DNA of 54,910 nt from Alkalicoccus urumqiensis (GCF_002993335.1 NZ_PVNS01000016.1:1-54910); one strand, 5' to 3'. Positions 17,358-26,045 are shown, numbered from the stretch's first letter. The notes: a model not told the origin generated them from the letters alone. Numbers and translations are program-made.

Positions 17358-18012
17358 TAACTTCATCCCGCCTGCCATTGTCATATTCGCTGAGCCACTC
17401 TGCTGCCCCGTCGATAGAGCGGACAAACGATGTACTCAGCTGTCCTACTGCCGAAAAATCATACTGCGAAACCAGTCTTCCGCCGACGAGGACTTCCATC
17501 TCCGGATTCGCTTCACTGCATTCTCTAAGAAACGTTGTAAGCTCCTCCACTCTGTAACTCAGTGAAAAAGAAAGTCCGACAACATCCGGTTTCCACCTGC
17601 GTATTTCCTTCATGACTTCCTCTGAAGGCAGGTCGGACTGCATAAACTTTACGTTCCAGTTTTTCTCACGGAATAAAATCGAAACCATTTTCAATCCAAG
17701 AAAATGGTTTTCTTTTTCCACCGTGAAAAAGAGTGCTTTCGGCGTGCCGTCAATCGATTTAGACTGACTGATCAGTTCATATTCTGTCTGAGATAATACA
17801 AAATCACAGACGCCGGTCGCGAGATGTTCTTCTGCTACCGTGATATCTCCCATCTGCCAGCGGAGACCGATTTCATACATGGCCGGTGTTAATAAGTCCC
17901 GGTACAGCTCAAGGCGCGGACGGCTCTCCCGCCATTTCTTCACAATGGCAAGAGCCATTCCGTGATCCCCGCGAAGCAGCTGCTCTGTGAAGGCGTTCAC
18001 CGAAATATTCAT
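17326..18012 (-). CDS. Cobalamin-binding sensor protein
   Basis: 228 residues with the two-part B12-binding module of MerR-CarH/LitR and methionine synthase. A helical cap carries W52-x9-E62-H63 ('WQMGDITVAEEH'), the motif of the light-sensing CarH type. A Rossmann domain has the base-off ligand motif as E101-x-H103-x-x-G106, where Glu replaces the usual Asp. No DNA-binding or enzyme domain is present, so it must act through a partner, most likely the overlapping STAS protein. Light or redox sensing is inference. The start has a modest RBS. Confidence 0.8.
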   Translation of the reverse strand: MNISVNAFTEQLLRGDHGMALAIVKKWRESRPRLELYRDLLTPAMYEIGLRWQMGDITVAEEHLATGVCDFVLSQTEYELISQSKSIDGTPKALFFTVEKENHFLGLKMVSILFREKNWNVKFMQSDLPSEEVMKEIRRWKPDVVGLSFSLSYRVEELTTFLRECSEANPEMEVLVGGRLVSQYDFSAVGQLSTSFVRSIDGAAEWLSEYDNGRRDEVNGKSGTTSIL

Positions 18013-18056
18013 AAAGGGTTCATCCCTTCAATTTATATCAAATTGCCTGACACGTA

Positions 18057-18956
18057 TCAGACTTCCGTATATTCTACCATATGCCGGCCGGTGTTTCTAC
18101 CGTGCAGCCAGCAGTGAAGAATCTGCTCCACAGCCAGGTGAATCCCCGGTGTTTCATTGAATATCTGATGGCCGGCATCAGGGAGATAAACCGGGTCAAA
18201 CTGCTGGAGCTTTTGATGATAAAACCTGCGGGAAGCTTCTCCATCAATTGTTTTGTCCTTTCCGGCAAACAGGCCCACCGCAGGCACCGTCACCTTTTCC
18301 GCAGCCTCCAGTTTTTCGATCCACCTGCTTAGATCCAGCGTCCACTCTGTATGCAGTGTTTTCATCTGCAGCGGATCTCTGCGCTGGAACGCCAGGTATT
18401 CACGGTTATGAGAATTTGCCCTGAATGTCCTTTTGATGGAATGCGGATAATTCGCAGCAGCTTTCGAAGGCACTTTTAGAAGCGGCCAATTTTTCGGTAT
18501 GTACAGCGGTGCAGCAAGTATAAGAGACTGTGGATCGATCGATTTCTGCATACATGCCTGGAATAAAACGGCAGCTCCTGTGCTGTGGCCGAGCGCGTGC
18601 TGAATAGTATAGTTTTTATCCGACCAAAAATTCCAAACGAGCGCTGCCGCCTGCTCATACGCTGTAAAAGGAGGGCTTACAGACGCAGAAAATCCATGTC
18701 CCGGAAGGTCCAGCGTAAGCACATTCCAATCATGCTTCAGGAAAAAACGGATCAATCTGCTGAGGCCGCCGCTGTGGTCCAGATACCCATGAAGAAGAAG
18801 CACTGTCCTCTCTGGATCAGCGCTTCCAAATCTTTGAGTAAAAACGGACAGTGGGCCTTCAGAGAGAATATACGATTCTCTTACTGATCCGTTCAGGCCG
18901 TAAAGCTTGTCGTACGATTTCATAAAATGATCCGACAGCTTCACCTTCTTCGTCAT
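18057..18956 (-). CDS. Alpha/beta hydrolase (lysophospholipase or monoacylglycerol lipase type)
   Basis: A 299-residue cytosolic alpha/beta hydrolase. The oxyanion region is 'LLLHGYLDHSGG', the nucleophile elbow is G-H-S125-T-G, and the acid and base are in 'AGKDKTIDG' and 'DAGHQIFNE'. The family includes monoacylglycerol lipases; the substrate cannot be inferred. Its ATG overlaps the stop of the DJ-1-like gene by 4 bases (ATGA), so it belongs to the HD-hydrolase, DJ-1, hydrolase operon. Confidence 0.83.
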   Translation of the reverse strand: MTKKVKLSDHFMKSYDKLYGLNGSVRESYILSEGPLSVFTQRFGSADPERTVLLLHGYLDHSGGLSRLIRFFLKHDWNVLTLDLPGHGFSASVSPPFTAYEQAAALVWNFWSDKNYTIQHALGHSTGAAVLFQACMQKSIDPQSLILAAPLYIPKNWPLLKVPSKAAANYPHSIKRTFRANSHNREYLAFQRRDPLQMKTLHTEWTLDLSRWIEKLEAAEKVTVPAVGLFAGKDKTIDGEASRRFYHQKLQQFDPVYLPDAGHQIFNETPGIHLAVEQILHCWLHGRNTGRHMVEYTEV

Positions 18957-19474
18957 GTCGACAAAGCTTCCACGAGCGACCTTCCATATGCAGGAAGATC
19001 CGGAGGTCTTCTGCTGGAAATCAGGTGCCCGTCCCTCACAACTTCTTTATTAACCCATTCGCTGCCGGCGTTCATCATATCGTGCTTAATGCCCGGCGTG
19101 CTTGTTACCGTTCTGCCTCTTAAGATATCAGCGGAGATCAGAACCCAGCCCGCATGGCAGATCTGGCCGATAATCCGTTCACGGCTGTTCATAAACTGAA
19201 CCATTTCCAGCACTTCATCATAACGTCTCAATTTATCCGGAGCCCATCCGCCGGGAACGAGGAGCGCATCATATTCGCTGATTTGTATCTGCGAGAAGGA
19301 AAAATCCGTTGTCACCGGCACACCGTATTTACCTGTATAAACCGCATCTGCCTCTTTCCCCGCTATATGAGCCACCGCTCCAGCCTCCTGGAGCCGGTAG
19401 TGCGGGTAAATAAGTTCGGAGTCTTCAAAATCGTGCTCTACTACAGTCAGTACTTTTTTTCCTTTTAAAAGCAT
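18953..19474 (-). CDS. DJ-1/PfpI family protein
   Basis: 173 residues, a flavodoxin-like glutamine amidotransferase-fold protein. The nucleophile cysteine is C106 in 'GQICHAGW', followed by His as in PfpI-type proteins, and 'LLVPGGWAPD' gives the oxyanion loop. Relatives act as proteases, glyoxalases or stress proteins; no single role can be assigned. RBS AAAGGGTGATTG supports the ATG. It lies 5 bases after the HD hydrolase. Confidence 0.85.
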   Translation of the reverse strand: MLLKGKKVLTVVEHDFEDSELIYPHYRLQEAGAVAHIAGKEADAVYTGKYGVPVTTDFSFSQIQISEYDALLVPGGWAPDKLRRYDEVLEMVQFMNSRERIIGQICHAGWVLISADILRGRTVTSTPGIKHDMMNAGSEWVNKEVVRDGHLISSRRPPDLPAYGRSLVEALST

Positions 19475-19478
19475 ACAA

Positions 19479-20147
19479 TCACCCTTTTGGTGTACTATTT
19501 TCTTTATTAAACGCCGTTCCTTCCCATTCCCCTAAAAACGTTTCTAAAAACCGTTTCATGAACATGTGCCGCTCTTCACCTATGGTTCGGGCTGCCGGCG
19601 TGTGAAGCGTCTCTTTAATCGTCAGCAGTTTTTCATAAAAATGATTCACAGCAGTACTTTTTTCCTCACGATACGCTTTGGATGACCCATACGTTTTCGG
19701 CAGAATATCCGGATCGTGCATCGCTTCATTAAACGCTCCTGCAAACATGAAACACCTGGCAGTGCCAATGGCACCAATAGCATCAAGCCTGTCAGCATCC
19801 TGCACTATCTCCGCCTCCAGAGATTCAGGAGTTTTATTATGACCGCCTTTAAAACTGACCGTATTAATAATGCTGAGAATATCTTTCTGCATCTTTTCCG
19901 GACAGTCGTTTTCTTTCAGCCAGCGTTGAACATAATTCAGCCCATCGCCATCCTGATCATGAAATTTATCATCTGCTACATCATGAAGAAGCGCTGCGAT
20001 ACGGCAGAGTTCCGTATCCGCTCCTTCTGTTTCCGCCAGAAAAACCGCCGTATCCGTTACCCTTTTCGTATGCTGCCAGTCATGTCCTGTTGCATCATGT
20101 TCAAAAAAATAAATAGCTTTCTGTTCCGCCTTCTGTATCAGGTTCAT
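19479..20147 (-). CDS. HD-domain phosphohydrolase (YpgQ-like)
   Basis: 222 residues. The HD metal set is visible: H26, H55-D56 ('LLHDVADDKF') and a later D in 'IVQDADRLDAIG'. It resembles B. subtilis YpgQ, a nucleoside triphosphate pyrophosphohydrolase, and E. coli YedJ. ATG 20147 is chosen because GGAAGGTG lies upstream and the family begins near 'IQKAEQKAIYFFEHD'; the 44 extra upstream residues are not conserved-looking. It is the first gene of a probable operon running to the deacetylase. Confidence 0.83.
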   Translation of the reverse strand: MNLIQKAEQKAIYFFEHDATGHDWQHTKRVTDTAVFLAETEGADTELCRIAALLHDVADDKFHDQDGDGLNYVQRWLKENDCPEKMQKDILSIINTVSFKGGHNKTPESLEAEIVQDADRLDAIGAIGTARCFMFAGAFNEAMHDPDILPKTYGSSKAYREEKSTAVNHFYEKLLTIKETLHTPAARTIGEERHMFMKRFLETFLGEWEGTAFNKENSTPKG

Positions 20148-20265
20148 TCCATCACACCTTCCGCCGTATATTTTAGCGGAGTGCCCGTCATCCGTAAAGC
20201 GGTAGAAACATGCCTTTTCGTTTATGCAGCGCCTTCTGCCGGCATGTTCGAACTGCAGACCATAC

Positions 20266-20293
20266 AAAAGCCGGCCCATTTACCCGGCCGGCT
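20266..20293 (-). terminator. Terminator after yhfH
   Basis: On the minus strand AGCCGGCC/GGCCGGCT is a perfect 8-bp stem followed by TTTTG. The U-tract is short. Confidence 0.65.
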
Positions 20294-20363
20294 CTGTCGA
20301 ACTGATTTGACTCCTTTGATGGTCTTCCTTTCATAAAAAAGGAAAATAAGGGCGTAAACCCGA

Positions 20364-20507
20364 TTATTTACGGGCTGTAACGAGTTCTTCGGAACATTCT
20401 TCACACTGCTGAACGTAACTTTCATGCATTTCGTTAAGAACATTACCGCATTTCGTGCACTGCTTTGGGGGAAGACTACGGAAAAACTCTACGCTGGACA
20501 TCATCAT
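20364..20507 (-). CDS. yhfH: YhfH-like zinc-ribbon small protein
   Basis: A 47-residue protein with two CxxC pairs (C17-T-K-C20 and C35-E-E-C38) and the 'SVEFFRSLPPKQC' start of the YhfH family. It probably binds one zinc; its function is unknown. RBS AGGAGGG precedes three consecutive ATG codons, so the exact start is uncertain by one or two codons. It is a monocistronic unit with a terminator downstream. Confidence 0.82.
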   Translation of the reverse strand: MMMSSVEFFRSLPPKQCTKCGNVLNEMHESYVQQCEECSEELVTARK

Positions 20508-20512
20508 TGGAA

Positions 20513-20738
20513 TCCCTCCTGATTTAGTATAATTAAATTGTATTATAACAGTTTGAATAAATCAACACTTTATTAGAACAACTTTTCCGCATTTCTTCTA
20601 CTACAGCACTTATCTATGCCTATTATATCGGTCATTTTTATAATACAGAAGGAAAAACCCTCTGTATCAGGAGGCACTTATATATAACAGATTGTGCTAC
20701 AGGAGGTACACAGAAGAATATGTAAAAAAGTAAAAATG
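20513..20738. other. Intergenic region with a 7-bp hairpin
   Basis: The AT-rich stretch between yhfH and cheV carries no supported gene. It contains a perfect inverted repeat ATACAGA/TCTGTAT (20643-20667) and two Shine-Dalgarno-like AGGAGG runs (about 20668 and 20701) on the plus strand that are followed only by immediate stops. It may be a decayed gene or an RNA element. Confidence 0.4.
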
Positions 20739-20770
20739 AAAAAACTGCCGGCAGATTCAGCCGGCAGTTT
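20739..20770 (-). terminator. cheV terminator
   Basis: On the minus strand CTGCCGGC/GCCGGCAG with flanking A/T pairs is followed by TTTTTT, nine bases after the cheV stop. Confidence 0.9.
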
Positions 20771-20778
20771 GATTGGAT

Positions 20779-21666
20779 TTAAGAAACGGGATGAAGAAGA
20801 AGGCGGTCAAGCTCTGAAACGAGCGTATTGATTTCCGGTTTACTGATCTGTGCATCAGCACCGACCCTGTCTCCTTTATGGCGGAGGTCTCCAGTAATCA
20901 AGGAAGAGAATATACATACCGGAAGTGCGCGGTACTCACTGTGTTCTTTAATTTTCTTTGTTAAATGATGTCCGTCCATTCCAGGCATTTCAATATCTGT
21001 AATAACCAGATCCACGTGAGAACTGTTTTCCAGAACGTCGAATGCTTCACGGCCGTCTTCGGTTAATAGAAGGTCTGTATACCCGGCGTCTCTGAGCGTG
21101 TTTTCCAAAAGCGAACGAAGTGTCGGTGAATCTTCTGCAATCAGAAGTTTTTTTTCGGACCGCTCAGGCTTTTCCCCGGCTTTTGCGTTTGATTTGAAGA
21201 AATCAGCCTCCGGCATTGCATCATAAACAATTTTCTCATAGTCAAGAAGCAGGACCATCGCGTGCTCCATTTTGACAATACCGGTCGTTATATTCTGCAT
21301 CCCGCTTCCTGTCTCCTGCGGCTTTTCTATCTGTTCCCAGGAAATGCGGTGGATACGCGAAACGCTGTCCACACGAAAAGCCATTTTACGTTGATTTAGT
21401 TCAGCTACAATCATTTTCTCATTTGTATTTTCCGATACCGGCGTTCCGATAACTTTTGACAAATTGATCACTGGAATAATTTCCTCCCGAAGGCGGATCA
21501 TTCCATCTATATTTTGGTGGGCATGTGGTACAGCAGTTACTTCTGAAGGCTGAATGATTTCTCTTACTTTCATGACATTAATCCCATAAAGCCCGCTACC
21601 TACAGAAAATAAAATTATTTCCAGCTCATTCGTGCCGCTCTCCAGCAGAATACCTTGGTTATTCAT
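20779..21666 (-). CDS. cheV: Chemotaxis coupling protein CheV
   Basis: 295 residues. A CheW-like domain (about 12-145) couples receptors to CheA, and a response-receiver domain (about 172-292) has acidic D178/D179-type residues ('LIAEDSP') and the phospho-acceptor D224 ('VITDIEMPG'). CheV takes part in adaptation of chemotaxis in bacilli, which implies a motile organism. It is transcribed alone: an upstream AT-rich gap and its own terminator frame it. Confidence 0.92.
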   Translation of the reverse strand: MNNQGILLESGTNELEIILFSVGSGLYGINVMKVREIIQPSEVTAVPHAHQNIDGMIRLREEIIPVINLSKVIGTPVSENTNEKMIVAELNQRKMAFRVDSVSRIHRISWEQIEKPQETGSGMQNITTGIVKMEHAMVLLLDYEKIVYDAMPEADFFKSNAKAGEKPERSEKKLLIAEDSPTLRSLLENTLRDAGYTDLLLTEDGREAFDVLENSSHVDLVITDIEMPGMDGHHLTKKIKEHSEYRALPVCIFSSLITGDLRHKGDRVGADAQISKPEINTLVSELDRLLLHPVS

Positions 21667-21897
21667 ACAGCAGTCTCCTTTATTTAATTCTTATGTACTA
21701 TGAATTATATCATATTAAATAACTATCCGCGTCCTGGAATATGGATTAAATTCGATTTTTAAATAAAACACTTCCGTCTGCTCACCGGCACAGCAGGGCG
21801 GCGTGAAGGAAGTTTTCAAGAATCTGTTTGCAAAGGAGGGTGCATCCATTCTATAATATAATCTGACAGGTTTATTTTCAGCAGGGAGGTAGCAGAT

Positions 21898-22092
21898 ATG
21901 TTGAACAGATGGACGAGCGCACTTTTTCTCTCCATAATGGCAGTAATGACTACAGCAGTTCCAGCTTTGGCCGCATCCGGCGATGGAGAAGGTGAAGGCG
22001 GAGGTGCTTTTACAGAAATCATTTTTACCATTCTGGCAGTAGGCGTACTTTTTTTATTTATTTTTTACATGGTACGTGACAACGCAAGCTGA
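21898..22092 (+). CDS. Small secreted or membrane protein of unknown function
   Basis: 64 residues. The first 26 look like a signal peptide ending in 'VPALAAS', followed by a short Gly/Glu-rich stretch and a second hydrophobic helix (about 39-60). RBS GGGAGGTAG and a strong terminator 20 bases after the stop support a real gene. It is alone on the plus strand between cheV and the cyclophilin gene. I do not recognise the family. Confidence 0.68.
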   Translation: MLNRWTSALFLSIMAVMTTAVPALAASGDGEGEGGGAFTEIIFTILAVGVLFLFIFYMVRDNAS

Positions 22093-22111
22093 GCCGGCGC
22101 GTACATAGAAG

Positions 22112-22144
22112 AACCTCCATCCGAGTCCGGACGGAGGTTTTTTT
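22112..22144 (+). terminator. Terminator of the 64-residue gene
   Basis: ACCTCCATCCG/CGGACGGAGGT is an 11-bp stem with one mismatch, followed by a run of seven T. Confidence 0.9.
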
Positions 22145-22231
22145 GTGTGATTTTTTTATAAGTGTCAAGTCCCCCACGAGCAGAGGACACACATAAAGCC
22201 TGTGGATCATCTTTTTCCTTTGTACGTCCGG

Positions 22232-23065
22232 TCAACTTTCCGGCGCTTCGATTATTTCAATGCTTTCAATAACGACATCTTCAATCGGCTTATCTGCTCC
22301 ATTTGTTTCTACAGAAGATAAGCTGTCGACGACATCCATGCCTTCATACACATAGCCGAATACGGTATGACGGAAGTCGAGGTGCGGGGTTCCCCCCTCT
22401 TCCAGGTAATAGGAAACCGTGGACTCAGGAAACCCGCTTCCTTCAAACATTTCCTCACTCAGCTGCGACGCATCTGCATCGACGATAAAGAACTGGCTGC
22501 CATTTGTAGCAGGACCGCTGTTAGCCATTGCTAAAGCTCCGCGGAAGTGGGCAAGCGACGGATCAAATTCATCTTCGAACGGCTCTCCGAATGCGCTCTC
22601 ACCACCAGTGCCGGTAGCTGTTGGATCACCGCCCTGAATCATAAAATTATCAATGATACGGTGGAACGGCACCCCGTCGTAATAGCCTTCCTCTGCCAGA
22701 GTGAAGAAATTTTCTACGGCAAGAGGGGCCTGTTCCGGGAAAAACATCATCTCCATCGTGCCCTCAGACGTTTCCATTGCCGCTCTTGGATAATCTTCCG
22801 GATCTCCTTCCATCTGCGGATAAAAATCAACAGAAATTTCTTCCGGCTGCTCCTCTTCCGAACTATTTTCCTCATCATTGGCTTCTTCAGAACCGGCGTT
22901 TTCCTCTTCCCCACTGTTGTTCTCTTCGGAACCGGTATTTTCTTCTGCTTCAGCAGATTCTTCCTCTGCTTCGCTATTCTGTGCATTGTCGTTCGTGCTG
23001 TCTTCTGTAGAACTGCAGGCAGCTGTAAACAGGAGCAGTGCTGCTCCGGCTGTCATTTTCTTCAT
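22232..23065 (-). CDS. Cyclophilin-type peptidyl-prolyl isomerase lipoprotein
   Basis: 277 residues. A type II signal peptide ends in 'LFTAAC' (lipid-linked C17). Residues about 20-80 are a low-complexity Glu/Asn/Ser/Gly linker, strongly acidic. Residues about 90-275 are a cyclophilin domain with 'FHRIIDNFMIQGGDPTATGTGG' split core residues including the catalytic Arg of FHR, and 'GSQFFI'. It would help fold proteins outside the membrane. The acidic linker fits a saline or alkaline exterior (inference). RBS GAAGGAGTGA supports the start. Confidence 0.88.
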   Translation of the reverse strand: MKKMTAGAALLLFTAACSSTEDSTNDNAQNSEAEEESAEAEENTGSEENNSGEEENAGSEEANDEENSSEEEQPEEISVDFYPQMEGDPEDYPRAAMETSEGTMEMMFFPEQAPLAVENFFTLAEEGYYDGVPFHRIIDNFMIQGGDPTATGTGGESAFGEPFEDEFDPSLAHFRGALAMANSGPATNGSQFFIVDADASQLSEEMFEGSGFPESTVSYYLEEGGTPHLDFRHTVFGYVYEGMDVVDSLSSVETNGADKPIEDVVIESIEIIEAPES

Positions 23066-23171
23066 GGCTGATTCACTCCTTCAGCAGTCTATTTTACTGG
23101 AACCTGTCAATTCAGGCAATCGTTTGTTCTGCCGCTTTCACCATTGTAGCTGTTTGGACATAATATAGACA

Positions 23172-23203
23172 CAAAAAAAAGAAAGGCCGTGTAACTGCCT
23201 TTC
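23172..23203 (-). terminator. ywpF terminator
   Basis: On the minus strand GAAAGGC/GCCTTTC is followed by eight T, 16 bases after the ywpF stop. Confidence 0.87.
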
Positions 23204-23218
23204 GAAAAAATGCGTCTA

Positions 23219-23716
23219 TTATTGAGAGCGGTCCTCTTCTTTAGCCGCTTCATATGCATTTGTAAGTATACTCTGAATGGCCCGGCCGCGCTCCTGTTTC
23301 CTGCGCCGAAATTCATCATACAGCGATTCGCCTTCATAACCTTCATCCAGAAGTTTACGGAGAAGCATATCAGATAAATCTTCTTTCTTGGCCACAATCC
23401 GGCCTTCCAGATGAACCGATACGTGAGCATCAAGTTCATGCACCCGGCGCACTTCGCAGAAAAGTGTCGCAGGATCATTTGTCGGTTTGGTGATGGTCAC
23501 TTCCGCCATGAGCGGCTGACTGGTTTCTTTATAATCAGTGAAAAAGGAAAGCCAGTCCGGTTCAACGACGGCTTCAAGAAGCCAGTTTTTATCCGCTTCT
23601 TCTTTGTTTATGATCAATCCATCAACGAGCGGAATCCGGCGTCCTCGGATTTCTTCTTCTTCCTCCGGCGCTTCATCAAATAAAATCGTCATGGAGCAGA
23701 GGCGGAATGTTTTCAT
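23219..23716 (-). CDS. ywpF: YwpF-like protein
   Basis: 165 residues, matching the YwpF family around 'IPLVDGLIINKEE...WLLEAVVEPDW'. It has no membrane segment or known catalytic motif, and its C-terminal 45 residues are highly charged and helical ('DEFRRRKQERGRA'). Function is unknown. ATG 23716 has AAAGGATG five bases upstream; a TTG one codon earlier is less likely. It is divergent from the plus-strand gene at 23749 and ends at its own terminator. Confidence 0.72.
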   Translation of the reverse strand: MKTFRLCSMTILFDEAPEEEEEIRGRRIPLVDGLIINKEEADKNWLLEAVVEPDWLSFFTDYKETSQPLMAEVTITKPTNDPATLFCEVRRVHELDAHVSVHLEGRIVAKKEDLSDMLLRKLLDEGYEGESLYDEFRRRKQERGRAIQSILTNAYEAAKEEDRSQ

Positions 23717-23748
23717 CAACTCATCCTTTCCTGTAAGGGGGATTTATT

Positions 23749-24492
23749 ATGCAGAAAGAAGCTTTACTATATACGACGCAGGCGGTACCCAGGAATGCAG
23801 AGGGCAGAGACTGCTTCCGCATCCATGCATCAGCGTCAGCAGATTGTGTCCGTCTGACCCCCGCTTCTCTTGAGCACTTGTTCACCAAGTATACCAGAGT
23901 GACGCTTGTCATTCCGGGATCCACGTCTGATGAAGTTCAGCAGGGAACCCTTTCTGCCAGAGATGCGTTTCTTTATGAACTGCTGACAGTGTGGGCCGAT
24001 GCATGTCAGTGTGAATTTCAGATGATGACGGCATCAGACAGTACGCAGACGATGTCTTCAGGCTGCGTCACATCTGTACAGACATGGCTCGCCGGATCCG
24101 GACCTGATATTCATAAAACGGCCCGCAGCTATTTCTCGTTTCTCACGCTGTTTTCTAAAGGACTTATTCAGACGAAACGTTCAAAAACGACAGTGACAAT
24201 TACCCTTCTCGGTCTGCCGCTGATCGAATTGAAAGAAGAAAAAAATCTTCCGGCTTCTCTGTCCTGCTGGGCCGTAACCGGTGGTATATTAACGTCGAAA
24301 GAAAAGCGCAGCCGCGGCAAATTCTGGTTTATTAAATCAACTATATATCCGGAACTTTATTATGCAGGGCTGACGCATTACCGTCCACGTCTGCCGTTCC
24401 GTCTATATAAGTGGACCCAGTCTATCCTGCATGCCTGGACCGTAAAACGTTTTGCCGCAAGATATGCTGCTACTCTGCGCTGTCGCCGCTGA
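23749..24492 (+). CDS. Unrecognised 247-residue protein
   Basis: I do not recognise a family. The protein has no obvious signal peptide or membrane helix, is Thr/Ser-rich in its middle, and ends in a basic tail ('WTVKRFAARYAATLRCRR'). RBS AAGGGGG nine bases before ATG and an uninterrupted frame of 744 bases support coding. Its 3' end overlaps the convergent membrane-protein gene by 23 bases. It is a lone plus-strand gene among minus-strand neighbours, which suggests late insertion or lineage-specific origin. Confidence 0.62.
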   Translation: MQKEALLYTTQAVPRNAEGRDCFRIHASASADCVRLTPASLEHLFTKYTRVTLVIPGSTSDEVQQGTLSARDAFLYELLTVWADACQCEFQMMTASDSTQTMSSGCVTSVQTWLAGSGPDIHKTARSYFSFLTLFSKGLIQTKRSKTTVTITLLGLPLIELKEEKNLPASLSCWAVTGGILTSKEKRSRGKFWFIKSTIYPELYYAGLTHYRPRLPFRLYKWTQSILHAWTVKRFAARYAATLRCRR

Positions 24493-25387
24493 TGCTGTCT
24501 GCAGCCCACAGCGTATCTGTTTCTGCCTGGATAAAGGCCTGTTCCAGCCTGGAAAGCTCTGAGGCACCTGCGCCTGCACCAGCTGCAGCCAGCGGCGGAG
24601 CATAGACCGGCATCGTTCCCTGAAAGGAAGGTCTTTCCTGGAAGAACCTTCCGGCAGGGTGGACCGCTCTGTCGATACCGAGGCTTGCAGCAGTCATGCG
24701 GTCTTCCAGCGTGAACATTTCCTCCGGTTTCTCTAGAAGCTCCCGGCTTTCTGAAAGAAGCTGATTTTTTAGCAGCATGCCTTCGCTGCTGATTTTAGTG
24801 AAAAAGAAACTCCCAGTGAATAGAATGGCAACTCCACCCCAAAGAATGAGTGCTCCTGCCGGTGCTGTAAACAGAAAGAAAGGTCCTGCTCCCGTAAAGA
24901 GAGCAGCAATGGTAACTGCTGCCGTCACAAAACGGCGGCTTCGTTTTCTCAGCCCCATCCTCTCAAGATCCTGCCGAACGATACGATCCCACTCAAGCGT
25001 CCGGTCAGCATGTATGGATCTGGCACCTGCTGAAGCATTGGCATCCTCTATGTCCTCCAGCGTAAACGATCCATTCCGCCCGATTTTTTCCGTAAGCCAG
25101 TTTAAATAATACGCTTCATGCGGGTACAGCGGCGGCACTGCTGAAGCTTTCCGGTACTCGGCGCCGGTTTGAAGCGGCACACGTCTGATCCACCCCATGT
25201 CCAGCATATACATAAAAACAGCCGTCATCTGGGAGGCGGACATCGTTCTCCCTGCCAGACTGCCGCATACTGCCGGCGAAACACGGATGGAAGACTGTGC
25301 TTCCGCCGGACGCCGATGGAATAACCATAAAGATATCAACAGCCAGATGACAGCAGCAAGGACAACCCCGATTATCATGTTAAGCAT
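24470..25387 (-). CDS. Predicted membrane protein (DUF2207/TIGR04222-like)
   Basis: 305 residues. The pattern is an N-terminal membrane helix (3-24), a cytosolic winged-helix-like part ('MTAVFMYMLDMGWIRRVPLQ', 'LNWLTEKIGRNGSFTLEDIED'), a pair of membrane helices (about 150-195) and a soluble C-terminus with an Ala/Gly/Pro-rich stretch. This matches the C-terminal half of DUF2207-type membrane proteins; function is unknown. Its first codons overlap the end of the VTT-domain gene by 8 bases, so the two are cotranscribed. Confidence 0.65.
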   Translation of the reverse strand: MLNMIIGVVLAAVIWLLISLWLFHRRPAEAQSSIRVSPAVCGSLAGRTMSASQMTAVFMYMLDMGWIRRVPLQTGAEYRKASAVPPLYPHEAYYLNWLTEKIGRNGSFTLEDIEDANASAGARSIHADRTLEWDRIVRQDLERMGLRKRSRRFVTAAVTIAALFTGAGPFFLFTAPAGALILWGGVAILFTGSFFFTKISSEGMLLKNQLLSESRELLEKPEEMFTLEDRMTAASLGIDRAVHPAGRFFQERPSFQGTMPVYAPPLAAAGAGAGASELSRLEQAFIQAETDTLWAADSISGDSAE

Positions 25388-26045
25388 CGTAATTCACACC
25401 CCTTCCTCCTATTTTCCATGCAGCAAACAGAACCACAGCAAGGAACAGTCCATAAAGAACGAGCCAGATCCACATCGCCGATCCATCTGGATACCATACC
25501 GGCATGGAAATAATCGAAAAAAACAAAACCATGGAAATAGTGCCGACGGAAGAACCTGCAACGTACGTTTTTTCCGACATCGGGACTGCTGCAGCGGCTG
25601 CAGAAATCAAACTTCCGGGAAGTACCGGAATACTTCGTGCAGCAATAACAGCTGCCATTCCGTACCGTTCCATCCATCCCATAAGCCGACGGCGCCGCTT
25701 GTTATCGGAACTCGTCCACCAGGACCGGAGCCATCCCTCCCCGAACAGCCGCACCATTTTGAAACAGAGCCATGCACCGGCTGAGGCTGCCAGTGAAGCA
25801 GTGAGAAGCGCTTCAAACGGAGGAAGAATGAGCAGGTGCAGCACGATGAGTATAAGCACCGGGAAAATAGTAATAATGTTTTGAAATAAAAACAACGGAA
25901 TTGAAATCCAATAAATACGCCTATCCTGGGGCAGGCTGCGGAGAACCACTGCCGGATCCTCCTGTCTCATCAGCATTATTTCATCCTGATAGAGGAAGAA
26001 CACACCCGCTGCCGCCGCCAGTATAAGGAGGGCTTTCCACCACAC
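25380..26045 (-). CDS. VTT (DedA/TVP38)-domain membrane protein
   Basis: 221 residues with five to six hydrophobic helices and the SNARE-associated/VTT core: 'FEALLTASLAASAGAWLCFKMVRLFG', then 'AARSIPVLPGSLISAAAAAVPMS', with the conserved R-x-[IV]-P-x-[LV]-P motif. DedA-type proteins move or flip lipids and affect membrane homeostasis. The start ATG 26045 (MWWKALL) gives an N-terminal membrane helix. Confidence 0.75.
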   Translation of the reverse strand: MWWKALLILAAAAGVFFLYQDEIMLMRQEDPAVVLRSLPQDRRIYWISIPLFLFQNIITIFPVLILIVLHLLILPPFEALLTASLAASAGAWLCFKMVRLFGEGWLRSWWTSSDNKRRRRLMGWMERYGMAAVIAARSIPVLPGSLISAAAAAVPMSEKTYVAGSSVGTISMVLFFSIISMPVWYPDGSAMWIWLVLYGLFLAVVLFAAWKIGGRGVNYDA

